A stretch of DNA of 64,000 bases from Argopecten irradians (taxonomy: Eukaryota > Mollusca > Bivalvia > Pectinida > Pectinidae): the NCBI RefSeq assembly GCF_041381155.1, contig NC_091134.1:9146755-9210754 (forward strand), in the 5' to 3' direction. The notes beneath the pieces were generated by a model that was given only the letters and a program-made list of their open reading frames with translations, was not told the origin of the DNA and did not search any database. This document shows, one piece after another, positions 1 to 12,000 of the stretch (the first letter of the stretch is position 1; every line of letters starts with the position of its first letter). Position numbers and translations under genes: made by a program.

Positions 1-93
1 TAACTCCATAACAATATTACTTATCTTGCATTTACACTCTGTAGTTTACACTCCGTAGTTTACACTCCATAGTTTACACTTAAAAAGAAACAG

Positions 94-393
94 TTAATGT
101 GAATAGTCTGGCAAATGACGGCTTAAGTTGATAAAAATGGTGTTAATATATCCAGTATGATTTCTTATGAGATAGTGAAATATATAAACTTTCCAGCTGA
201 CATTTCCACGCAGCCTCGCTTTCAAAGAGTAATTTTAGAATTGTGCTAAATTTACAAAGGGGTTTTCCATAATTTCAATGGGCAAAACTGGACAACGTAG
301 GTAGATCTGGACCGTCGTTTTGATATGAAAGGACTTTTGGAAGGCCAATGAATGCATTTAGACTGGTTTTCTTTGCCCGACTTTTCACTTTAA
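94..393 (-). mobile_element. MITE family A (TTAA target), copy 1
   Basis: Imperfect terminal inverted repeats (TGTGAATAGTCTGGCA and the reverse of TGCCCGACTTTTCACT) are flanked by TTAA on both sides. Read on the minus strand it aligns throughout with the copies at 11460 and 50971, including the internal AGAAAACCAGTCTAAATG. No coding capacity; about 300 bp. Confidence 0.75.
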
Positions 394-640
394 TCATGAA
401 AGTTATAAGAAGAACAAGTTCCCAAACAAGTGACTATTATCTAAACTCTCGTTAGTTCATTTTCTAAAAACACACACTAAATTAGTGTGTCTAATGTTAA
501 AGTTTGTGTCTTCTAATTAGAAAGCTAATTGTTTCACCAGTGTTTGATAAACATCAACAAACCTAAAAAAATGAATTTATAATACAAACATCATCTAAAC
601 CTAATTATATGTTGAATTTTAAACAGGGGCTATGTATATA

Positions 641-1349
641 TAGAGAATGCATGGTTAGTATCTTACAATACAATGTTTATTTTGGTGCGAGACTTAGGAA
701 AGCCGAGATGACGAGGCTTTGCCGAGTCGTCTCGGCTTTCCGTGTCGAGCACCAAAATAAACCTTGTATTGTAAGATACTAACCGTGTATTCTGTTTATC
801 CTGCAACCATTATGGCATTCAAAAAGAAAGCAAATTGACAGTTCCTTACTTTGTTTCGCTCGAAGCGAAATGATTCTTTGATGCGGAGGTAAAGATTCAT
901 TCACTTAACCGAATGAGAGTGCACTCCTTTTTACTGCCGTGGGAAATTAATAAGCGCATTCACAAACAGTCACCGTAATTCTATTCAGTGTGATATATCA
1001 CTGAAAGAAAATGAAAATACTCAAATAACAATAAATACCCATTAAAGAATTACTTAACAATACATACCTTTGGCATGAGCCAAGAAAAAGACGACACCGC
1101 CATGCGAGATTTTCGATATCGTAAAAATGACGTCATTTTGGTGAAAGTGACGTCACGTTTTAGCGGGACTGAATGACGTTTCATTCACCGGAAGGTTCAA
1201 GTTCTGGGTCAAGTTAGAAAAAGTGCCGTCAGATATGGAACAAATTAACGTGATCGTATTGACGGATAAAGCATATCGTATTGACGGATAAAGCACAAGT
1301 TTATCCGGCAGTAGTTATCGGTCAGTATGTGGGACAGTTGCAGGATAAA
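641..1349 (+). mobile_element. Palindrome-headed inverted-repeat element (family E), copy 1
   Basis: A near-perfect 150-bp palindrome (644-793; arms AGAAT..GGTTAGTATCTTACAATACA, tip GAGGCTTTGCCGA) is followed directly by a 555-bp body bounded by short inverted repeats, TTTATCCTGCAAC and GTTGCAGGATAAA. The body carries two CRE palindromes TGACGTCA (1128, 1148) and a TTCGCTCGAAGCGAA palindrome near 855. A second, very similar copy is at 27073. No ORF of note, so it is presumably non-autonomous. Confidence 0.7.
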
Positions 1350-3058
1350 TAGCTTTTAAACCCTGTTATAGACAGAATTTAATTGATACTGCGTATATAT
1401 TAAAGTTGTATATGCATAGTGTCCATATATATACATGTATACTTAAACTACCTAAAAAATACCTCTTAGAATTATGCAAGGCTCAACCTTTCACTTTCAT
1501 CTTTCTGATAACTTCTTATATTTACAAAAGTTCCACATGTCCAGACAAAGGGTCACAATGAATAGCTGCTACTATTTTGCTGTAGTTTGTGTTTTCAAAT
1601 GGAAGCATTAAACACATATTTTTTTCTTTCAGCAAAACTGAGAGGAAAAAATTTGAAATTGGAGGATGCATATGTATACATTTATATCCTTCGTGCTTGG
1701 ATCGAGGTATCAAAACCTGCTTTGGCTTACAAATCACATAAAATTAAAAAAAAAAATAATTAACGACTTGATCTTTTCTGGGCAGTTTTTTTTTAATTAT
1801 TGTAGAAAAACAAGATAAAAATGAATATTTTACAAATGAAGTAGAAATATATCTTTGAAAATACTGAAAATATCTCAACTTCCTGTTAAATAATTATATA
1901 TATAATATCTAATGAAGATTCAATAACTTATCACAATCTGAACTTATGGCAAAATGCCACAAGATATCACAGTATGCCTATTTGTTCAGAAATGTAAGAT
2001 AATTTCAAGTAAACAACACATGGACTACCATGATTTACAATGCAACGTATCAACAATCTATGTCTATGGAGAAAAATTGCACCAAAAATGATTCTGTAAA
2101 TGTGGATATTTTTGCGAGTCTGATTTCACAATTTGCATACATTAATCAGACACGCAGTTTGTTATTTTCACAATAGATACACTTTTAGACTTTTTACAAC
2201 AAAGTTCATACCTGCACAAAAAATCATGTGCGGTAGAAATTTCCGCGATCAAGCTACTTTCAATTTCCCCCTTGCCTAAATATCCTAGTTTACTGTATAC
2301 TGTACAATAAGTTATGTATACAATAATGAGCTCGTTGGTAAGATAATAAAGGGTAATTAAACGTCATCCGACCGATACAATCTCCATAAATATACATCTG
2401 TTTACATCCAAATAAGGAGAGACAGAAATACATGAAACATTCTAGTAATCAATGTTTTCTATCTTCATCACTGATATGTTTTTGTTTTAAATTTTTGGAC
2501 TACATTGCCAAAAATAATAGGGTCGGAAGGTCGGCATTTCTTTTATTTCTTCATTCTTTTAGTGTCTTTCACTCTAACGTAATGGCCGGAACCGGAGTCA
2601 GAGATCGAAATCCTGACTTCAAATTTTTTTTTGTAGAAAAGTGGAGAGAAAAAATATAGTATCGGGGTAAAAAATTAGGGTTGGTCAGGGTAGCCCTTAA
2701 CACCTTAACAGACATTTTTTTTGTTTTTTTTGCCTAGTATGCCCCACAAAAGAACATGATGCGTTTCACTTCTGTCCTCCTATATCCCAAAACAGGACCT
2801 TTGATTCCATGGCCCCTATTTGACTTCAGTCCATTTTCTTCACTTACACAATATATGTTTGCTTTGGAGAAATTTTGGCCAGATCCAAATTATCCAGATG
2901 AAATGAAAAAGATCTTTGTGTAAGAGTCCCCTGATGGATTCACTAGATGTTGAAAGGTCGGGGTCTGAAAATGGTTTTTAACCACCACATAAACTTTCTT
3001 TGTCAGTTTTGATCCCAAATGAGGAAAAGGCAACTGCCATAATGCTGTTTGTCCATCT
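1350..3058. other. Gene-free AT-rich interval, possibly 3' flank of the receptor gene
   Basis: No convincing exon. Positions 2090-2300 form a dispersed repeat also found at 16100-16330 (shared motifs GATATTTTTGCGAGT and GATAGATACACTTT). The rest shows only poly-A/T tracts. Confidence 0.5.
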
Positions 3059-6000
3059 CTATGATGCTGAACTCTGTTCAGGAGGTTGAAAATAACCAGA
3101 GAGAGAACGTATATGTGACTGAATCCAAGAACGAATGTTTTCTGAAAAAAGGATAATATATAATTAATGTATTTTGCATATAGATGTACATAAGGTCGTT
3201 TTTTTACAATGATCAATGTCAAACGGAGCAAGTCTCCCATAAATGGCACCAAATAGAACTAAAAGTACCATTTTGTTAATTACATGTAACCCCACCCTCT
3301 CGGCCCTACCCCTACTCCGTCTCATTTGCATACAATTGTATACCTTATTTGTGCGTGTATAGTACACACTTTTTTTCATATATGAACAGGTAAAAATTTG
3401 GGGTACACAATATACACACATACAAGGCATGGCTAGGTCCTGGGTAATTATCACCGACCGGCAGGTACTAGTATACAGTAACATTTTGTATAATTATCAC
3501 CGACCGGCAGGTACTAGTATACAGTAACATTTTGTATAATTATCACCGACCGGCAGGTCCTAGTATACAGTAACATTTTGTATAATTATCACCGACCGGC
3601 AGGTCCTAGTATACAGTAACATTTTGTATAATTATCACCGACCGGCAGATCCTAGTATACAGTAACATTTTATATAATATCACCGACCGGCAGGTACTAG
3701 TATACAGTAACATTTTGTATAATTATCACCGACCGGCAGGTACTAGTTTACAGTAACATTTTGTATAATTATCACCGACCGGCAGGTACTAGTATAAAGT
3801 AACATTTTGTATAATTATCACCGACCGGCAGGTCCTAGTATACAGTAACATTTTGTATAATTATCACCGACCGGCAGGTCCTAGTATACAGTAACATTTT
3901 GTATAATTATCACCGACCGGCAGGTCCTAGTATACAGTAACATTTTGTATAATTATCACCGACCGGCAGGTCCTAGTATACAGTAACATTTTGTATAATT
4001 ATCACCGACCGGCAGGTCCTAGTATACAGTAACATTTTGTATAATTATCACCGACCGGCAGGTCCTAGTATACAGTAACATTTTGTATAATTATCACCGA
4101 CCGGCAGGTCCTAGTATACAGTAACATTTTGTATAATTATCACCGACCGGCAGGTCCTAGTATACAGTAACATTTTGTATAATTATCACCGACCGGCAGG
4201 TCCTAGTATACAGTAACATTTTGTGTATAATTATCACCGACCGGCAGGTACTAGTATACAGTAACATTTTGTATAATTATCACCGACCGGCAGGTACTAG
4301 TATACAGTAACATTTTGTATAATTATCACCGACCGGCAGGTACTAGTATACAGTAACATTTTGTATATGTTGTCATGACATTTGGTTTATTTGGTCTATT
4401 AGTTTAACGCCCTATGAACGGCAAGGGTCATGTAAGTAAATGCAACTGGTTTGATGGTGGAGGAAAACCAGAGAAAAACCACCGACCAGCGGTAAGTACC
4501 TAGCAACTGCCCCACATGAGATTTGAACTCACAACCCAGAGGTAGAGGGCTTGTGCTAATCTGTTGGGACGTCTTTTAAAACCACTCGGCCATTGCAGCC
4601 ACTTGTTGTCATGACACTCAGGATAGGGTTATGATTAAATACTTGGATCTTAAGTCACTGTTAAATGCATATATGCAATATAAAATTATAAGATCACTTG
4701 AAATTTCTATCTTTAATTACTTGAAAGTCCATTTGGGGAGCACATGCATTCATGAGTGCACTCGCATTACGATCATGAATGAGTAGTTAAAATGACCTAC
4801 CACATTCCACCCAACAACTGTCGAGGGAACTTAAAAATTGAGAAGATATGGGCATGTTTCATGAGACCAAATTTTGACTAACTTTTATAAAAAATATTCC
4901 ACAAAGTTATAACCACAAATCAATATGGGGTACAAGTTTGGGACTTAAAAATGGGTGCACAAGATAAATAACTTTACAAAAGTTAGCGACTTGGAGCTAT
5001 TGGTGCTATATATAATAACCAAAATCGAAGATGGTCACATATAGCAGCCATGTTGTCTTCCAATTGACTCCCAAATGAGAAAGACAATTAAAATATGAAA
5101 TTTCAAAACAATGTCTTTAGTACTTAATGTTTAGAAAAAGCAAGAGCCAATTTAAGATTTTAAAATCCAAAATGGCTGCCTGTCACTCACATTAGTGGCA
5201 AATTAGTTTGTAAATGCAACAGGCACAACTAAAGATGATGGTAGGTTATGACTTGGGATGATGGTGGGTTACCACTAGGGATGATGGTGGGTTACTACTA
5301 GGGATGATGGTGGGTTACTACTAGGGATGATGGTGGGTTACTACTAGGGATGATGGTGGGTTACTACTAGGGATGATGGTGGGTTACTACTAGGGATGAT
5401 GGTGGGTTACTACTAGGGATGATGGTGGGTTACTACTAGGGATGATGGTGGGTTACTACTAGGAATGATGGTGGGTTACTACTAGGGATAATGGTGGGTT
5501 ATGGCTAGGGATGATGGTGGGTTACCACTAGGGATGATGGTGGGGTACTACTAGGAATGATGGTGGGGTACTACTAGGGATAATGGTGGGTTATGGCTAG
5601 GGATGATGGTGGGTTACCACTAGGGATGATGGTGGAGTACTACTAGGAATGATGGTGGGGTACTACTAGGAATGATGGTGGGTTACTACTAGGGATAATG
5701 GTGGGTTACTACTAGGAATGATGGTGGGTTACTACTAGGGATAATGGTGGGTTACTACTAGGAATGATGGTGGGGTACTACTAGGGATAATGGTGGGTTA
5801 CTACTAGGGATGATGGTGGGTTACTATTAGGGATAATGGTGGGTTACCACTAGGGATGATGGTGGGTTATGGCTAGGGATGATGGTGGGTTACCACTAGG
5901 GATGATGGTGGGGTACTACTAGGGATGATGGTGGGTTACTACTAGGGATGATGGTGGGTTACTACTAGGGATGATGGTGGGTTACTACTAGGAATGATGG

Positions 6001-9000
6001 TGGGTTACTACTAGGGATGATGGTGGGTTACTACTAGGGATGATGGTGGGTTACTACTAGGAATGATGGTGGGTTACTACTAGGAATGATGGTGGGTTAC
6101 TACTAGGAATGATGGTGGGTTACTACTAGGAATGATGTTGGGTTACTGCTAAGAATGATGGTGGGTTACTACTAGGAATGATTGTGGGTTACAACTAGGA
6201 ATGATGGTGGGTTACAACTAGGAATGATGGTGGGTGACAACTAGGAATGATGGTGGGTTACTACTAGGGATGATGGTGGGTTACTACTAGGGATGATGGT
6301 GGGTTACTACTAGGAATGATGGTGGGTTACTACTAGGGATGATGGTAGGTTACAACTAGAAATGATGGTGGGTTACTACTAGGGATGATGGTGGGTTACT
6401 ACTAGGGATGATGGTGGGTTACAACTAGGAATGATGGTGGGTTACTACTAGGGATGATGGTGGGTTACTACTAGGGATGATGGTGGGTTACTACTAGGGA
6501 TGATGGTGGGTTACTACTAGGGATGATGGTGGGTTACAACTAGGGATAATGGTGGGTTACTACTAGGAATGATGGTGGGTTACAATTAGGAATGATGGTG
6601 GGTTACAACTAGGAATGATGGTGGGTTACTACTAGGGATAATGGTGGGTTACTACTAGGGATGGTTACTACTAGGGATGATGGTGGGTTACTACTAGGGA
6701 TGATGGTGGGTTACAACTAGGAATGATGGTGGGTTACAACTAGGAATGATGGTGGGTTACTACTAGGGATGATGGTGGGTTACTACTAGGAATGATGGTG
6801 GGTTACTACTAGGGATGATGGTGGGTTACTACTAGGGATGATGGTGGGTTACTACTAGGGATGATGGTGGGTTACAACTAGGGATGATGGTGGGTTACAA
6901 CTAGGGATGATGGTGGGTTACAACTAGGAATGATGGTGGGTTACTACTAGGAATGATGGTGGGTTACTACTAGGGATAATAGTGGGTTATGGCTAGGGAT
7001 GATGGTGGGTTACTACTAGGGATGATGGTGGGTTACTACTAGGGATGATGGTGGGTTACTACTAGGAATGATGGTGGGTTACTACTAGGAATGATGGTGG
7101 GTTACAACTAGGAATGATGTTGGGTTACTGCTAAGAATGATGGTGGGTTACAACTAGGAATGATGGTGGGTTACCACTAGGGATGATGGTGGGTTACAAC
7201 TAGGAATGATGGTGGGTTACTACTAGGGATGATGGTGGGTTACTACTAGGGATGATGGTTGGTTACAACTAGGGATAATGGTGGGTTACAACTAGGAATG
7301 ATGGTGGGTTACTACTAGGGATGATGGTGGGTTACTACTAGGGATGATGGTTGGTTACAACTAGGGATAATGGTGGGTTACAACTAGGAATGATGGTGGG
7401 TTACTACTAGGGATGATGGTGGGTTACTACTAGGAATGATGGTGGGTTACTACTAGGGATGATGGTGGGTTACTACTAGGGATAATAGTGGGTTATGGCT
7501 AGGGATGATGGTGGGTTACTACTAGGGATGATGGTGGGTTACTACTAGGGATGATGGTGGGTTACTACTAGGAATGATGGTGGGTTACTACTAGGAATGA
7601 TGGTGGGTTACAACTAGGAATGATGTTGGGTTACTGCTAAGAATGATGGTGGGTTACAACTAGGAATGATGGTGGGTTACCACTAGGGATGATGGTGGGT
7701 TACAACTAGGAATGATAGTGGGTTACTACTAGGGATGATGGTGGGTTACTACTAGGGATGATGGTTGGTTACAACTAGGGATAATGGTGGGTTACAACTA
7801 GGAATGATGGTGGGTTACTACTAGGGATGATGGTGGGTTACTACTAGGGATGATGGTGGGTTACAACTAGGGATGATGGTGGGTTACAACTAGGGATGAT
7901 GGTGGGTTACTATGGTTACTCTGTTAATACAAAATCTGCATCAATATACAAACAGCGACTAATGTCTAAGATAAATTAGCATCTCAAGAAAATATAAAAA
8001 AAAATCATTTTATATGACCTTGAGCAGTACAAGTCTGTTGTATAATTATTTAGAATTATCTACTTATAAATGTATACGTACTTTGTTTTTCTTCATCCAA
8101 ACAAAATATGACTAGGAGAGCTGTACTGATGATCGCAATTACAAGTAACACTATTGATACTATCACTATTACAACAGTCCTGCAACAAACAAAACAACAT
8201 TAAAATCTTTCTATTTTCCTAATGTAGGAAGCAAGACATCTTGTTCATATTTTGAATATATGTTTTCATTTAATCAAAAAATAAAACTCAATGACCTTTC
8301 TCTAGTACTTTCACCATTTCATGTCTCTTCAGGAATATAAATTAAATTTCTTTTATATTCCTCATGAGCCATTATGAAATGGCGAAAGTACTAGAGGAAG
8401 GTCTTTGAATTTTATTTTTTATATATTCAACTCTACATTGACACATACTTTTTTTTACTCATCATTTAATATATATATTAATGCTAACAGACATGTGACA
8501 GACCCCTGTGGTCCATACCTATATACAGATCTGTATGTGACAGACCCCTGTGGTCCATACCTATATACAGATCTCAGACCCCTGTGGTCCATACCTAAAT
8601 ATCTGTATGTGACAGACCCCTGTGGTCCATATCTACATACAGATCTGTATGTGACAGACTCCTGTGGTCCATACCTAAATATTTGTATGTGACAGGCCCC
8701 TGTGATCCAAACCTATATACCAGGTACCTTTTTGTATACTTTTATTCACTTTCACCAATCATCAAGATTTATTATTGTTGTCCACTGTAACATAATCATC
8801 TCGGACCAAACTTTGTATTGTAAGATACTTACCATGTATGTATTCTCAATATATCTCTGAGTGTACTAACCATGTATGTACCCAGGTATTCTCAATATAT
8901 CTCTGAGTGTTTTGTATAGATGGCCCTTCAGTTTTTCAAACATGACCATACATAGTACGTTTTGTTTTGATAGGGTACCTATGGTTTCGCTCACGTATCC

Positions 9001-12000
9001 TACATGCATGCACTTTTCCAAACTTTATAGATTTTTAAAAGAAAACCACAATGAATATCAACATCAATAATCAGAATGGTATGTAGCTATTGGACTGAGG
9101 TGCCACACGGTACTACTTACAACTCGTTACAAGTATTATCTGTCAGCAATGTTGTCGGTGATGTGGTCAACATGGCCGTTTCGGTAGCTTCATATTCTGT
9201 GGTTTTCGGAATCAATGTTATCTTTCTAAAATAACGTTCCGGCGTCAATGTTGACGGTGATGTGGTTGATAAAGCCATTTTTGCAGTTTCTGTGGTGGTG
9301 GGAATTGATGTTGTCTTTCTAAAATAAGAAATATTTCAGATAAATACATGCATATTTGACTAGAAAAATAAATCAATACATGCATGGCTCCAACACATTC
9401 ATTTTAGACATAACTGATTAATATGAAAATAAAAATGGCTGCAACATGCACATTCATGTAGTTATAAATATGGATACTTCATTAAAGATGCTCCACTGCC
9501 AACAGAGCATAAATGATATTCATCATTTGAACGATAATTGGTGTTTAATCGTGTATATATATGTCTAATTAACACAAAAATGATATGAAATAATTTGTTT
9601 TGCCTTTGGTGCATGCACAATTAGTACTTCATTCCATATAGGATATAGTGCCACGGAATTTTTTCGGGATGCAATTAATTATTTTTCATATTTTTAACTT
9701 GAAGCTTAAACTTTTGAACGGCGGTAATGGTGTAAAGTAAGTAAATTTTGTAACTGAAGAAAAAATACTAAATCGTCTGCTCCTGTTTTTGATAGTGAAA
9801 AAATAACATTTGTCGGCGGTGGAGCATCTTTAACTAGAAATTTATGGGGGCAATGTTAAAATTTTAGTAATTCAAGTATTCAAAGTTATGTGTACCATGG
9901 GCCTTTAATGGTCATCTGACAGATAATGCATCATGACACATTTTCCCTGAGAATCCTGCATGGACGGTGAAGTGGACGGGATATCTCAACCGGAGTGTAC
10001 AATTTTGGCCGCAATTGTAGACAAAGGGTACTTTAGGTCTCCCAGTTCAGGTGACAGATCCATTTTTGTTTGATTAATATGGTTGTAATCCACTCAAGGG
10101 TAAGGAGTAGGATTTTAAAACAAAATTTCAGCAAAGTTACTATTTTGGAGCTTGCCCCTTTGCAGTGATATTCAGGGTATTTTGGGAAAAATGTTTTGTA
10201 ACAAATTTGGAATTCTATTTTCGCAAAAAGAGTGGTTTTGGAACTAGAGGCCCATGGGCCTTAACGTTAACAGTCACCTGATATTGGATAACAAGAGGCC
10301 CATAGGCCTTAACGTTAACAGTCACCTGATATTGGATAACAAGAGGCCCATGGGCCTTAACGTTAACAGTCACCTGATATTGGATAACAAGAGGCCCATG
10401 GGCCTTAACGTTAACAGTCACCTGATATTGGATAACAAGAGGCCCATGGGCCTTAACGTTAACAGTCACCTGATATTGGATAACAAGAGGCCCATGGGCC
10501 TTAACGTTAACAGTCACCTGATATTGGATAACAAGAGGTCCATGGGCCTTAACGTTAACAGTCACCTGATATTGGATAACAAGAGGCCCATGGGCCTTAA
10601 CGTTAACAGTCACCTGATATTGGATAACAAGAGGCCCATGGGCCTTAACGTTAACAGTCACCTGATATTGGATAACAAGAGGCCCATGGGCCTTAACGTT
10701 AACAGTCACCTGATATTGGATAACAAGAGGCCCATGGGCCTTAACGTTAACAGTCACCTGATATTGGATAACAAGAGGCCCATGGGCTTTAACATTAACA
10801 GTCACCTGATATTGGATAACAAGAGGCCCATGGGCCTTAACGTTAACAGTCACCTGATATTGGATAACAAGAGGCCCATGGGCCTTAACGTTAACAGTCA
10901 CCTGATATTGGATAACAAGAGGCCCATGGGCCTTAACGTTAACAGTCACCTGATATTGGATAACAAAGGTCCATGGGCCTTAACGTTAACAGTCACCTGA
11001 TATTGGATAACAAGAGGCCCATGGGCCTTAACGTTAACAGTCACCTGATATTGGATAACAAGAGGCCCATGGGCCTTAACGTTAACAGTCACCTGATATT
11101 GGATAACAAGAGGCCCATGGGCCTTAACGTTAACAGTCACCTGATATTGGATAACAAGAGGTCCATGGGCCTTAACGTTAACAGTCACCTGATATTGGAT
11201 AACAAGAGGCCCATGGGCCTTAACGTTAACAGTCACCTGATATTGGATAACAAGAGGCCCATGGGCCTTAACGTTAACAGTCACCTGATATTGGATAACA
11301 AGAGGCCCATGGGCCTTAACGTTAACAGTCACCTGATATTGGATAACAAGAGGCCCATGGGCCTTAACGTTAACAGTCACCTGATATTGGATAACAAGAG
11401 GCCCATGGGCCTTAACGTTAACAGTCACCTGATATTGGATAACAAGAGGCCCATGGGCCTTAAAGTGAATAGTCGGGGAAAGAAAACCAGTCTAAATGCG
11501 TTCATTGGCCTTCCAAAAGTTCTCGCATATTAATACGACAGCCAAGTTCTGCTTACGTTTCCCAGTTCTGACCATTAAAGTATAGGAAAGTTGAAAATAT
11601 TGAAAGCGAGGCTGCGTGTAAATGTAACCACGGACTTAGTCAGCCGGGAGAACGTATTAGGATTCCTATACTTTAAATTAATTTCTTCGTACGCAGACAG
11701 ATTTTGGCGAGAGATTTTATTTTCCCATTTCATAAGAAATTATACTGGATACATTCTCACCATTTTTACCGACTTTAGCCATCCTTGCCCGACTGTTCAC
11801 TTTAACGGTCATCTAAAAATCATCTCCACAAATTATAACAAGAGCTATCATTTATACAAAATCTGTTCACATTCCCCCTAAGATGTTTCTGGCCAAATTT
11901 GGTTAAAATGTTAAAATCCATTAAGAACTTTTTGACAAGTAGCAATTTAATGGAATAGTTTACGCACGGTGAACGACGCACAGCTCAAGACGCACAGCTC

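Noticed and set aside
644-793. Terminal hairpin of a parvovirus-like fossil
   Set aside because: The hairpin is long and has an inner palindrome, but no capsid or replication protein traces accompany any copy.
1522-1737. Possible terminal exon on the minus strand (MLPFENTNYSKIVAA region)
   Set aside because: An acceptor-like site precedes it, but the receptor gene ends in phase at 3059 and nothing ties this frame to another gene.
2890-3141. Longer frame through the last receptor exon (KTFVLGFSHIYVLSL)
   Set aside because: It needs a phase that does not match the preceding membrane-helix exon; the frame ending at 3059 does.
3430-4370. Regularly spaced repeats resembling a CRISPR array
   Set aside because: Contiguous 46-bp tandem units without unique spacers, in a eukaryotic intron.
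10215-11533. Long open frames on both strands with 16-residue repeats
   Set aside because: They follow from a 48-bp array whose length is a multiple of 3; both strands are open and nothing indicates translation.
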